From Acidobacteriota bacterium (GTDB lineage Bacteria > Acidobacteriota > Vicinamibacteria > Vicinamibacterales > JAKQTR01), in NCBI GenBank assembly GCA_026393755.1, contig JAPKZO010000012.1:1-45439 (forward strand): a stretch of 45,439 bases of DNA. The letters are read 5' to 3'. Made by a program: the position numbers and the translations under genes. The notes beneath the pieces are model-generated. The model made no database searches. It worked only from the letters and a program-made list of their open reading frames with translations, and was not told the origin of the DNA. Below, in pieces: positions 26,908 through 34,836 of the stretch; the stretch's first letter is position 1, and each line of letters opens with the position of its first letter.

Positions 26908-27895
26908 ACTGGATCAGCAGCCCATCCGTTTCAATGTGGTAGTCGAGGATCCGCGCGCCGCCTGCCGAGAGAGCGGCTCGCACGCGGTCGGTGGCGTCGG
27001 GCTCCGCGAAGCAGAACAGGCATCCGCCTCCGCCGGCGCCGCAGACCTTCGCGGCGGCCGCGCCCGCCCGCCCAGCTGCGGCCATCAGGTCGTCAATCTG
27101 GGGAGTGGTCACGCCCGGCGCGAGGCGCTTGCGGTTGTCCCATTCCTGCGCGATGGCCCGCCCGACCTCGGGCCAGTCCTCGCGCTCGAGTGCCGCCCGC
27201 ATCCGCACTGCGGTGTCGCGGATGCGATCGAAGCAGTCGATCACCTCGCGATCGCCGTCCAGATGCCGTTTGGTCATCTCCCAGTTGTTGGTGCCAGAGT
27301 TGCGCGGCGCACCCGTGTACGCGAGCACGATGCGGCGTTCCAGCTCGGCCGGATCCACGCTCAACCCGACCCGGTGCACACCTTCGACACCAAGCTCCAC
27401 GGCGGCAACGCCGCCATACATGGCGGGCCGGTAATCCTGAGCGCCGGTTGGACATGCGATGGCCTGGGCCTCGATGTTCTGCGCGATGCTGAGCAGTGCC
27501 TCGGGCTCGTAGGTCACACCCTTCCACCGGGCCATCAGGCCGCAGACGGCCACATTCAGCGCCGACGATCCGGCGATGCCGGCGCCGGCCGGCGACTTGG
27601 CGGTGGTAGTCAACGTGAGGTTGTCGGCCTGGAAGAAGTGGAGCAGCCGGCCCAGCAGATCGAGTTCGCCTGGTTTGCCAAGTTCAGACCAGCGCGCCAC
27701 GTTCGTGACGCGGCCCGTGTCGGTCGAGTGGATCGCGACGCGCCCGTCGTCTCTCGCCTCAACCATCGCCTGCGCCCGCAGGCTGATCGCGGCATTCAGC
27801 GTCACCGCGCCGGGGTGAAATAGATACAACGGCCAGATGTCGATCGTGCCGCCGGCCAGGTCAATTCGCGTCGGAGCGGAGGATGTGAGACGCAC
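26906..27895 (-). CDS. GHMP-family sugar kinase
   Basis: ATP-dependent small-molecule kinase of the GHMP superfamily, 329 residues from the GTG at 27895. The N-terminal substrate motif is APTRIDLAGGTIDIWP, motif 2 (the ATP loop) is SPAGAGIAGSSAL at residues 101-113, LAYTGAPRNSGTNNWEM follows, and motif 3 is VCGAGGGGCLFCF. The pattern is nearest the heptose-phosphate/fucose kinase branch, but the substrate cannot be read. It is divergent from nagZ with only 22 bp between start codons, which suggests a sugar from peptidoglycan recycling as a candidate substrate (inference). The frame extends upstream into nagZ antisense; the GTG start is preferred because a TATAAT sits 6 nt upstream. Confidence 0.85.
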   Translation of the reverse strand: MRLTSSAPTRIDLAGGTIDIWPLYLFHPGAVTLNAAISLRAQAMVEARDDGRVAIHSTDTGRVTNVARWSELGKPGELDLLGRLLHFFQADNLTLTTTAKSPAGAGIAGSSALNVAVCGLMARWKGVTYEPEALLSIAQNIEAQAIACPTGAQDYRPAMYGGVAAVELGVEGVHRVGLSVDPAELERRIVLAYTGAPRNSGTNNWEMTKRHLDGDREVIDCFDRIRDTAVRMRAALEREDWPEVGRAIAQEWDNRKRLAPGVTTPQIDDLMAAAGRAGAAAAKVCGAGGGGCLFCFAEPDATDRVRAALSAGGARILDYHIETDGLLIQ

Positions 27896-27901
27896 GCGGC
27901 C

Positions 27902-27909
27902 ATTATAAT
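27902..27909. promoter_or_regulatory. Symmetric bidirectional -10 element
   Basis: CATTATAATG (27901-27910) is a perfect 10-bp palindrome containing TATAAT on both strands: plus strand 27904-27909, minus strand 27907-27902. It lies 8 nt from the nagZ ATG (27918) and 6 nt from the GHMP kinase GTG (27895). Both transcripts would be leaderless or nearly so. No consensus -35 on either side; the minus side has a 3 of 6 match at normal spacing. Confidence 0.65.
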
Positions 27910-27917
27910 GGGATTCG

Positions 27918-29012
27918 ATGTCGCCTTCAGGACTCCGTCGCCAGATTGGGCAGCTCGCGTTCCTTGGTTTCGCGGGCACCACCATCCCGGTCGAGTTGCG
28001 ATCGCTTGCGCGCGAATTCGCCATCGGTGGCGTTGTCCTGTTCGCGAGAAACGTCGAGGGCCCGGAACAGGTGGCCGAACTCGCGTTTGACGCCGCGCGG
28101 CTGGTGCCGGACACGCCTCTGTGGGTGGCGGTCGATCAGGAGGGGGGCCGCGTCGCTCGGATGAGGCGGCCGTTCACCGAGTGGCCGCCAATGGCCACGC
28201 TCGGGCGATCCGGCAGCGCCGATCTGGCGCGGCGCTTCGGCCAGGCGCTGGCGCGAGAGATGCGCGCGGTCGGCGTCTCGCTCGATTTCGCTCCCGTCGT
28301 CGATGTGCTCACGCGAGAGAGAAACCCCGCCATAGGGGATCGGGCGCTTTCGGGCGTCCCCGACGTGGTGGCCACACTCGGCGTCGCGATCATCGAGGCG
28401 CTGCAGGGGGAAGGTGTGGCTGGCTGCGCCAAACACTTCCCCGGTCATGGCGATACGTCGGTCGATTCGCACCACGACCTGCCAGTCGTCGACCATCCGC
28501 CGGACCGATTCGAACAGATCGACTTCGTACCGTTCCGCGCGGCCATCAGCGCCGGAGTCGCTGCGATCATGGTCGCGCACCTGCTGGTGCCGGCGTTTGA
28601 CGAGGACGTTCCAGCGAGCCTGTCGAGACGGGTGGTGACGACGGAACTCCGAACCCGGCTCGGTTTTGAAAACCTGATTCTCACGGACGACCTGGGGATG
28701 AAGGCCTGCTCCGCGAGATTCTCAGCAACGGTCGCCGCGGTCAAGGCGGTGGCGGCCGGCCACGACGGGATCCTGCTGTGTGATCCGAATCCGGAACAGC
28801 AGGCCGCCGCGCTCGAAGCCCTGGTTCACGCCCTCGAAGACGGGACGCTCCCGCATGGGCAGGTGGAAGCCTCTGTGGCGAGGCACGCGCGGTTGAAGGC
28901 GACATTTGCGCGACAGGGCGATGAGGCCCGCAGGCCAAGCGCGGGTTGGCGCGAGGTCGTCGGATGCGAAGCGCATCAGCGCCTTGCCAGCGAGATGAGA
29001 GCGTTTGCATGA
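27918..29012 (+). CDS. nagZ: Beta-N-acetylhexosaminidase, GH3 (NagZ)
   Basis: Removes N-acetylglucosamine from anhydro-muropeptides in cytosolic peptidoglycan recycling. 364 residues without signal peptide. GH3 NagZ signatures: AVDQEGGRVARM (72-82), LDFAPVVDV, KHFPGHGDTSVDSH (172-185, including the acid/base His185) and the nucleophile motif LTDDLGM (256-261). It opens the coupled nagZ-ldcA-mpl operon, a complete set for trimming and re-using muropeptides. The TATAAT 8 nt before the ATG suggests a leaderless mRNA. Confidence 0.94.
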   Translation: MSPSGLRRQIGQLAFLGFAGTTIPVELRSLAREFAIGGVVLFARNVEGPEQVAELAFDAARLVPDTPLWVAVDQEGGRVARMRRPFTEWPPMATLGRSGSADLARRFGQALAREMRAVGVSLDFAPVVDVLTRERNPAIGDRALSGVPDVVATLGVAIIEALQGEGVAGCAKHFPGHGDTSVDSHHDLPVVDHPPDRFEQIDFVPFRAAISAGVAAIMVAHLLVPAFDEDVPASLSRRVVTTELRTRLGFENLILTDDLGMKACSARFSATVAAVKAVAAGHDGILLCDPNPEQQAAALEALVHALEDGTLPHGQVEASVARHARLKATFARQGDEARRPSAGWREVVGCEAHQRLASEMRAFA

Positions 29013-29944
29013 AGACGATCAAACCACCAGCGCTCAAGCGCGGCGACCGTGTTGCCGTCCTGGCGCCCGCCAGTCCCTTTTCGCGCGAGGAGTTCGAGGA
29101 CGGACTCGCCGAGGTGCGACGGATTGGCTTCGAGCCTGTCTACGATGACCGGGTGTTTGAGCGTGACGCCTACCTGGCCGGGAGCGCCGAGACGCGGGCC
29201 CGTGCCTTTATCGACGCGTGGACCGACCCCAGCGTGCGGGCGGTCCTGACGGCACGCGGGGGGTACGGCAGCGTTCAGATTCTGCCGTTCCTCTCCCGCG
29301 ACATGCTGCGAGGTTCTCCCAAGGTGCTCGTCGGTTACAGCGATATTTCGGCACTGCTGAGCTACCTCACGACGCATTGCGGAATGACGGCCGTGCACGG
29401 TCCGACCGTGACTGGCCGGTTCGCGCGAGGCGCGGAGGGGTACGACCTGCCGTCGTTTCTGCGGACGATATGCGAGGCGGAACCGCTCGGCGAACTCACA
29501 TCGCCCGGCCTCGACTCGATGCGGGCCGGAGAAGCCGAAGGCGTCCTGGTGGGAGGCAATCTCACGCAACTGGCGGCCACGCTCGGCACGCCCTTCGCCT
29601 TTGATCCTCCCGACCGATGTGTGCTCTTTCTTGAAGACGTGAACGAGCGTCCGTATCGAGTCGATCGCCTGCTGACCCAGTTGAGCCAGGCCGGGGTGTT
29701 GTCGCGGGCGGCGGCTCTCGTCTTCGGTGAGATGGCGGGTTGCGACGAGCCGGATGGGTCGCTCGTGGCGAGAGACGCGATCGCCAGGTGCGTGCGGGAT
29801 GTTGCGGGTCCCGTGCTCGTCGGGCTGGCGTCCGGCCATACGCTTCGCCCGGCCCTCACGCTCCCGCTGGGTGTGCACGCCAGAGTGCTGGGCGGGGCGC
29901 GACCGGCGTTGATCATTACAGATGCTGCGGTGTTGCCGCGATGA
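29009..29944 (+). CDS. ldcA: LD-carboxypeptidase (peptidase S66)
   Basis: Cytosolic enzyme cleaving the terminal D-Ala from recycled tetrapeptides. 311 residues starting in the ATGA overlap with nagZ. S66 features: KRGDRVAVLAPASPF, ARGGYGSVQILPFL, the nucleophile elbow VGYSDISALLSYL, the Glu-bearing LFLEDVNERPYRVDRLL and the C-terminal His motif GLASGHT. MccF-type immunity proteins share this fold, but the context favours recycling. Confidence 0.92.
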   Translation: MKTIKPPALKRGDRVAVLAPASPFSREEFEDGLAEVRRIGFEPVYDDRVFERDAYLAGSAETRARAFIDAWTDPSVRAVLTARGGYGSVQILPFLSRDMLRGSPKVLVGYSDISALLSYLTTHCGMTAVHGPTVTGRFARGAEGYDLPSFLRTICEAEPLGELTSPGLDSMRAGEAEGVLVGGNLTQLAATLGTPFAFDPPDRCVLFLEDVNERPYRVDRLLTQLSQAGVLSRAAALVFGEMAGCDEPDGSLVARDAIARCVRDVAGPVLVGLASGHTLRPALTLPLGVHARVLGGARPALIITDAAVLPR

Positions 29945-31275
29945 GGCGAATACATCTGGTTGGGATCTGCGGCACTGCCATGGCCACACTCGCGGCCACG
30001 TTTCTGGAGCGGGAGGGAATTCCAATCCTCGCTGGATACAAACCGGAACACATTACCGGTGATCTCGACATGGTCGTCGTCGGCAACGTCATTTCGAGGG
30101 GCAATCCCGAACTCGAAGAAGTGCTCGACCGCAAGATCAGGTATTGCTCGCTCCCCGAGGCGGTGCGCGAGCACTTTCTCTGGGGGGCGCGGCCGATTGT
30201 GGTGGCCGGCACGCACGGCAAGACGACCACGACCGCACTGGCCGGCTGGCTGCTCATCCATGCCGGTCGTGACCCGAGCGTCCTGGTGGGCGGCGTCGTC
30301 GGCAACCTGGCGCCGGACGGATCAAGCTACCGGCTCGGCAGCGGACGGGAATTCGTCGTCGAGGGCGACGAGTACGACAGCGCGTTCTTCGACAAGACGG
30401 CGAAGTTCCTCAAGTACCTCCCCGACATCGCCATCATCGGCAACATCGAGTTCGATCATGCTGACATTTACAGCGACCTCGACGCCGTCAGACTGGCCTT
30501 CAGGCGCCTGGTCAACCTGGTGCCGCGGCGGGGTTTGCTCGTGCTGGGTGCCGACAGTGCCGACGCGATGGCGCTGAAGAGCCTGGCCCGGTCGCGCGTC
30601 GAGACGGTCGGGCTCAGCGAGTCCGCGGACTGGCACGGGTACGACGTGAAACCGGTCGACGGCGGAACCAGTTTCCGCGTGCAGCACCATGGTGTCGGCG
30701 TCGGGACGTTCGAGGTGCCGCTGGTCGGCTGGTACAACGTGAGAAACGCCCTCGCAGCCATGGCGGTGGCCGCCGAGGTGGGCGTCGATCCCGAAGTCAT
30801 GCGCGAGGGGCTGGCAACGTTCAAGGGAGTCCGCCGACGCCTGGAGGTCGTAGGATCGGCGCGAGGGGTGACGGTGTACGACGATTTCGCGCACCACCCG
30901 ACGGCGGTACGCGAGACGCTTGACGGCGTGCGAGCGGCCCATCCCTCGAGCCGGATCTGGGCGGTGTTCGAGCCGCGATCGGCGTCCTCGTGTCGGAGCG
31001 TGTTTCAACGGGAATTCGCTCAATCGTTCGGATCGGCAGACGAGACGATCATAGCCGGTGTGTATCGATCGAGTCTGCCACCGGAAGAGCGGCTATCGAC
31101 CGACGCACTCATCGCCGATCTCCATTCGGCCGGGCAACAGGCGCGCTGCATTCCGACCGTCGACGGAATTGTCAGCGCGCTCGCACACGAGTCCCGCCCA
31201 GGCGACCTCGTGGTCATCATGTCGAACGGGGGATTCGGCGGCATCCACGCGAAGCTGCTGGCGGCGCTGACGTAG
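29941..31275 (+). CDS. mpl: UDP-MurNAc:tripeptide ligase Mpl
   Basis: Ligates recycled L-Ala-D-Glu-mDAP tripeptide to UDP-MurNAc, feeding it back to wall synthesis. The 444-residue product starts at the ATGA overlap with ldcA. Motifs: MRRIHLVGICGTAMATLA (N-terminal Rossmann), GTHGKTTTTALAGWLL (ATP loop), EGDEYDSAFFDK, NIEFDHADIYSDLDAV and the C-terminal VYDDFAHHPTAVRETL. It resembles MurC, but GICGTAMATLA and gene context mark it as Mpl. Its stop codon lies inside a 28-nt perfect palindrome. Confidence 0.93.
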   Translation: MRRIHLVGICGTAMATLAATFLEREGIPILAGYKPEHITGDLDMVVVGNVISRGNPELEEVLDRKIRYCSLPEAVREHFLWGARPIVVAGTHGKTTTTALAGWLLIHAGRDPSVLVGGVVGNLAPDGSSYRLGSGREFVVEGDEYDSAFFDKTAKFLKYLPDIAIIGNIEFDHADIYSDLDAVRLAFRRLVNLVPRRGLLVLGADSADAMALKSLARSRVETVGLSESADWHGYDVKPVDGGTSFRVQHHGVGVGTFEVPLVGWYNVRNALAAMAVAAEVGVDPEVMREGLATFKGVRRRLEVVGSARGVTVYDDFAHHPTAVRETLDGVRAAHPSSRIWAVFEPRSASSCRSVFQREFAQSFGSADETIIAGVYRSSLPPEERLSTDALIADLHSAGQQARCIPTVDGIVSALAHESRPGDLVVIMSNGGFGGIHAKLLAALT

Positions 31276-31299
31276 GGGCACGGCATGCCGTGCCCCTAC
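31272..31299. repeat. 28-nt perfect palindrome at the mpl stop
   Basis: Two 14-nt arms meet without a spacer: the first arm is GTAGGGGCACGGCA and the second is its exact reverse complement. The mpl stop codon is inside. It lies between the converging mpl and lolA, so a bidirectional terminator is possible although no T-run follows. Similar GTAGGGGC palindromes are dispersed in several phyla as REP or MITE ends. Confidence 0.7.
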
Positions 31300-31340
31300 A
31301 TCGTGCGAGTCACGGTGGTCACCAGGACGATCGGCCGCCG

Positions 31341-31997
31341 TCAGGGAGTCCGGTTGATGACGTCGACGCCGCGTGGGACGGTGAACTGGAACCGCGAGTC
31401 GGGAATCCCGGCGTTCTGACGGATGTTCGAAAAGACGAACGTCGACTGACCGCCCTGCGAGTCGACGGTGATCAGCGTCCGGATCTGAAGCGTGGCTCGA
31501 TCGACCACGAGGATCATCCAGTCGTACTCCGCCTCCTGTCGCCGTGGCGTGAACTTCAGCGTGTGCGTGTTGGGCGTCGGGTCGGCGACAGCGGGAATCG
31601 AGACCACGAAATCGCGTGTCAAGTGTCCTTTGCCGGTAAGGAAGAGCGCCGGCGTCGTCGCATCATCCGCCGATGGAACGTCGCTGATGATGACCTGCCG
31701 GTCCTCGGGAATGTACGAGTAGATGCGGCGCCCATCAGCCACGAACACCTTGCGTTCGGGACTGACATACGTCCAGCGCATGCGGCCGGGCTTCTTGATA
31801 AGCACCGTCCCACGTTCGACCGCCTCCTTCTTCAGCAGGCCCCCGCGGTAGGTGTGGACGAAGTCCGCCGAGAAGTCCGTCACCGCGGCGTATTTGGTCT
31901 GCAACGCCGCGGCGAGTCCGTCGGCCGATGGTCCGACCTGTGGCCCCGGGGCCAGCGCCGTCGCGGCGAGCAGGAAGGGGAGGAGTCTGGCGCGCAC
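31341..31997 (-). CDS. lolA: Outer-membrane lipoprotein carrier LolA
   Basis: Periplasmic chaperone that moves lipoproteins from LolCDE to the outer membrane, implying a diderm cell. From the GTG at 31997 (VRARLLPFLLAATALAPG, a signal peptide) the product is 218 residues. The LolA domain has the hydrophobic half-barrel pattern VTDFSADFVHTY, KPGRMRWTYVSPERKVFVADGRRIYSY, LDVTLIT-type strands and STFVFSNIRQNAGIPDSRFQF near the end. AAGGACGG lies about 13 nt upstream. The frame runs on through the rhodanese gene in antisense register, which is not meaningful. It lies 20 bp after the rhodanese gene. Confidence 0.9.
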   Translation of the reverse strand: MRARLLPFLLAATALAPGPQVGPSADGLAAALQTKYAAVTDFSADFVHTYRGGLLKKEAVERGTVLIKKPGRMRWTYVSPERKVFVADGRRIYSYIPEDRQVIISDVPSADDATTPALFLTGKGHLTRDFVVSIPAVADPTPNTHTLKFTPRRQEAEYDWMILVVDRATLQIRTLITVDSQGGQSTFVFSNIRQNAGIPDSRFQFTVPRGVDVINRTP

Positions 31998-32017
31998 CGG
32001 AATGGCGTCCGTCCTTG

Positions 32018-32425
32018 CTATGACTTCGCCGCCGGGGCGGGTGGAGCCGCTGGCGCACGAGTCGGCGCGGGTGGCGGTGCCGGACGGATGGCCGCTTTCG
32101 ACTCCGTCGGGAGATTGGCTCCCGTCCACTCGGCCAGTCCGCCTGTCAGCACGCGGACCCGATGCCCCGCTTTGATGAGGATCGCCGCGACGCTGACAGC
32201 CGTGACCTCGCCGGGGTCGGAATCGTACACCACCAGACTCCGATTGTTCGGCAGCGCAGGCGGCCGGTCGCCGGAAGGCGCGAACCGAACCGCGCCAGGC
32301 AGCCGCACCGTGCTGTGCTCGAACGGGTACTTCAGGCGCGCGTCGACCAGCAGGGGCCGGGCCGACTCGTCGGCCGCTTCGATTTCCTGTTTGAGTTCTT
32401 CCTTCGCAATTCTCTGTACAGCCAT
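32018..32425 (-). CDS. Rhodanese-like protein lacking the catalytic Cys
   Basis: A 135-residue protein whose first 110 residues follow the rhodanese fold: LLVDARLKYPFEHSTVRLPGAVRF (the usual DVR...HIPGA region) and LTGGLAEWTGANLP. Where active rhodaneses have VVYC, it reads VVYDSDPGEV, with Asp at 68 in place of the nucleophilic Cys. It should therefore not transfer sulfur; such domains often serve as binding or regulatory modules. The C-terminus is a Pro/Ala-rich tail. The ATG at 32425 lies 6 nt after a CACAAT -10 box. It is upstream of lolA in the same direction. Confidence 0.85.
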   Translation of the reverse strand: MAVQRIAKEELKQEIEAADESARPLLVDARLKYPFEHSTVRLPGAVRFAPSGDRPPALPNNRSLVVYDSDPGEVTAVSVAAILIKAGHRVRVLTGGLAEWTGANLPTESKAAIRPAPPPAPTRAPAAPPAPAAKS

Positions 32426-32431
32426 TCACGT

Positions 32432-32461
32432 ATTGTGGTCGGGCATCCGGAAAGGTGTCAA
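32432..32461 (-). promoter_or_regulatory. Promoter of the rhodanese-lolA pair
   Basis: Minus strand: TTGACA (32461-32456), an 18-nt spacer, CACAAT (32437-32432). The -10 ends 6 nt before the ATG at 32425, so the mRNA should be leaderless or nearly so. A TTGACG on the plus strand at 32474-32479 may belong to the murB promoter, but its -10 is unclear. Confidence 0.6.
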
Positions 32462-32515
32462 CCCGATCGCGCGTTGACGCCTTGCGCGGAATCGTGGCCA
32501 AATGTCTCTTTGCCC

Positions 32516-33457
32516 ATGACCATAAGCCTCGATCGATTGCGCGTAGCGACAGGTGCCGACCGGGTGCGTGCCAACGTCATGCTCGCGGCGCTGACCAGCT
32601 TCGGCATCGGCGGGCCGGCAGATTATCTGTTCGACGCGCAGACGACAGAGGAACTCCTGTTGGCCGTGACGATCGCTCGCGAAGACGGGGTGCCCGTGAC
32701 GCTGGTCGGGGGCGGCTCGAATATCCTGGTTGCCGACCGGGGAATTCGAGGACTGGTCATTCGCGTAAGGACTGCGCGAATCGAACGGGTTGGAGACGGC
32801 CGCGTGTCGGCCGATGCCGGCGTGACGAGCAATGGCTTGGTCAGATGGACGATCGCCCGCGGCCTCGGCGGCCTCGAGTCGTGGGCCGGCCTGCCCGGCA
32901 CGATCGGGGGCGCCATCTGGGGAAATGCCCACTATGCGGGCCGCGTGATCAGCGAATCGGTGTGCTCGGTGTCGGTGCTGGGACTCGGTGGGTCGGTGAC
33001 GGATGTGGCACCGGGCGACATGATGTTCGGGTACGGCACCAGTCGCCTTCAGACCTCCGGCGAGATTCTGCTCGGAGCTGCGGTTCGCGTTGTGCCCGAC
33101 CGCGATCCGTCCGCTCTTCGCACGGCGGCCCGGCAGTCACTCCTGCACCGGAAGCAGACGCAGCCGCTCCACATGAGGAGCGCCGGATGCGTGTTCCAGA
33201 ACCCGGATCCGGCGCGCGACGACATTCCCGGAGAGATGCCGTGGTCGGCTGGAGCCCTGATCGATCGAGCGGGACTCAAGGGCAGGACGGTTGGCGGCGC
33301 CTGCGTCTCTCCAGTGCACGCGAACTTCATCGTCAATCAACGTGGAGCGACTGCCGCCGATGTTCGGCAGCTAATCGAGATGTGCCGCCGCGCCGTCTTT
33401 GCGCGGTTCGGCGTCCAACTGCGGGAAGAGATTCGGTATCTGGGCGATTTTCAGTGA
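32516..33457 (+). CDS. murB: UDP-N-acetylenolpyruvoylglucosamine reductase MurB, atypical residues
   Basis: FAD/NADPH enzyme of peptidoglycan precursor synthesis, 313 residues from the ATG at 32516. FAD domain: TSFGIGGPADYLF, VGGGSNILVADRG, SWAGLPGTIGGAIWGNAHY. The substrate domain differs from the usual pattern. The proton-donor Ser position reads SAGCVFQNP (Cys225 for Ser), which I believe also occurs in other MurB lineages. The YR-x-S motif reads FGYGTSRL (Gly174 for the catalytic-site Arg). The C-terminal LREEIRYLGDF keeps the Glu. murA follows, so a MurB role is very likely despite the changes. Confidence 0.88.
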   Translation: MTISLDRLRVATGADRVRANVMLAALTSFGIGGPADYLFDAQTTEELLLAVTIAREDGVPVTLVGGGSNILVADRGIRGLVIRVRTARIERVGDGRVSADAGVTSNGLVRWTIARGLGGLESWAGLPGTIGGAIWGNAHYAGRVISESVCSVSVLGLGGSVTDVAPGDMMFGYGTSRLQTSGEILLGAAVRVVPDRDPSALRTAARQSLLHRKQTQPLHMRSAGCVFQNPDPARDDIPGEMPWSAGALIDRAGLKGRTVGGACVSPVHANFIVNQRGATAADVRQLIEMCRRAVFARFGVQLREEIRYLGDFQ

Positions 33458-33523
33458 CGGCTCGTTGCGAGCCGCTCGACAGCATGACCGCATGCAAGAT
33501 GCGTAGTCAGGAAGGTGCACGCC

Positions 33524-34783
33524 GTGTCCACGTTGCTTGTTGAAGGGGGTCATCGTCTCGAAGGTCGGGTCACGGTCGAGGGCAACAAGAACGCCGCGTT
33601 GCCGCTGCTGGCGGCATGCCTGCTGACCGAGCAGGAGTGCCTGCTCACCAACATGCCCCGCATTCGCGACGTCGAGGTCATGGCGGCCCTCCTCGTTGAC
33701 CTCGGCGCCGAGGTCAACGGTATCGGCACGTCGACTCTGCGGGTGCGGTGCCGGAATGTCAGCAAGGATGCGCCCGGTGCGGATCTGGTGGGGCGGCTCC
33801 GCGGATCTGTGCTGCTGCTCGGGCCGTTGCTGGCCCGGCGCGGTTCGGCTCGACTGGCGGATCCGGGCGGCGATTTCCCCAGTCGCCGCACGTTGTCCAC
33901 GCACCTGCAGGCCCTGACAGCGATGGGCGCGCACGTGGTGGACGTTCCGGGGAATGCGCTCGAGGCGCCGAACGGTCTGAAACCGGCCTCGCTGTATCTC
34001 GAAGAAGCCTCGGTGACGGGTACCGAAACGGCCCTGCTCGCGGCGGCGGCGGCCCCGGGTCGCACCCAACTGCGGCACGCGGCCTGCGAACCGCACGTGG
34101 TCGAGTTGTGCCGCTTCCTTCAGAAATTGGGCGCTGGCATCGATGGAGCCGGCACGTCAACGATCAGCGTCGAGGGCGGTATGCGGCTTGGAGGCGCTGC
34201 GCATCAGCTCAGCGGCGACTACCTCGAGGCCGGGAGTTGGGCCGTGGTGACAGCTGTCACAGGCGGGGCAGCCGAGATTACCGGGGCCACGCCAGACGAT
34301 CTTGAGCCCGTCACGTCCGTGCTGGAGCGGATGCAGGTGCAGTGCCGGCTCGACAGCGACGTGCTGCACATCCTGCCATCGACCCCGGTCGGCCTTGGCC
34401 GGCTGACGACAGGACTCTGGCCGGGCTTTCCCAGCGACTTTGTCAGCCTCCTTGCCGTCCTGGCCACCCAGGCGAAGGGACGGACGCTCATCCACGATTG
34501 GATGTACGAATTGCGCCTCTTCGCGCTCGAGCAATTGAGCGGGATGGGAGCCGACTTCTTCCTCTGCGATCCCCATCGCATCATCGTCACCGGACCGACC
34601 CGGCTGCGAGGTCGACAGCTCGACGGGCGTGATCTGCGTTCTGGCATGGCGTTGATCGCGGCCGCGCTGGCAGCTGATGGTGAGAGCCGCGTCAGACCCC
34701 TTGAAACCGTCGAGCGCGGCTACTCGTCGGTCGTGGAACACCTGAAGGCGCTCGGGGCGAAGGTGGAGCGGCTGGCGGAGTAG
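33524..34783 (+). CDS. murA: UDP-GlcNAc enolpyruvyl transferase MurA, Asp in place of catalytic Cys
   Basis: First committed enzyme of peptidoglycan synthesis, joining PEP to UDP-GlcNAc. From the GTG at 33524, which has AGGAAGG at suitable spacing (another GTG at 33515 is too close), the product is 419 residues. N21-K22-N23, FPSDFVS (the Asp305 region), ELR (Arg331) and DLRSGMALIAAAL (Arg397) match MurA. At the position of Cys115 in GGC-IGxRP, this protein has D117 in PGGDFPSRRTLSTHL; R122 and H127 fit R120 and H125. Cys-to-Asp MurA enzymes are known to be active and intrinsically fosfomycin resistant. Confidence 0.88.
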   Translation: MSTLLVEGGHRLEGRVTVEGNKNAALPLLAACLLTEQECLLTNMPRIRDVEVMAALLVDLGAEVNGIGTSTLRVRCRNVSKDAPGADLVGRLRGSVLLLGPLLARRGSARLADPGGDFPSRRTLSTHLQALTAMGAHVVDVPGNALEAPNGLKPASLYLEEASVTGTETALLAAAAAPGRTQLRHAACEPHVVELCRFLQKLGAGIDGAGTSTISVEGGMRLGGAAHQLSGDYLEAGSWAVVTAVTGGAAEITGATPDDLEPVTSVLERMQVQCRLDSDVLHILPSTPVGLGRLTTGLWPGFPSDFVSLLAVLATQAKGRTLIHDWMYELRLFALEQLSGMGADFFLCDPHRIIVTGPTRLRGRQLDGRDLRSGMALIAAALAADGESRVRPLETVERGYSSVVEHLKALGAKVERLAE

Positions 34784-34836
34784 GGGACGCGGAGGAACCG
34801 CTGTCCCGCCGGCGCGTCTCGGCCACCAGCAACCCC

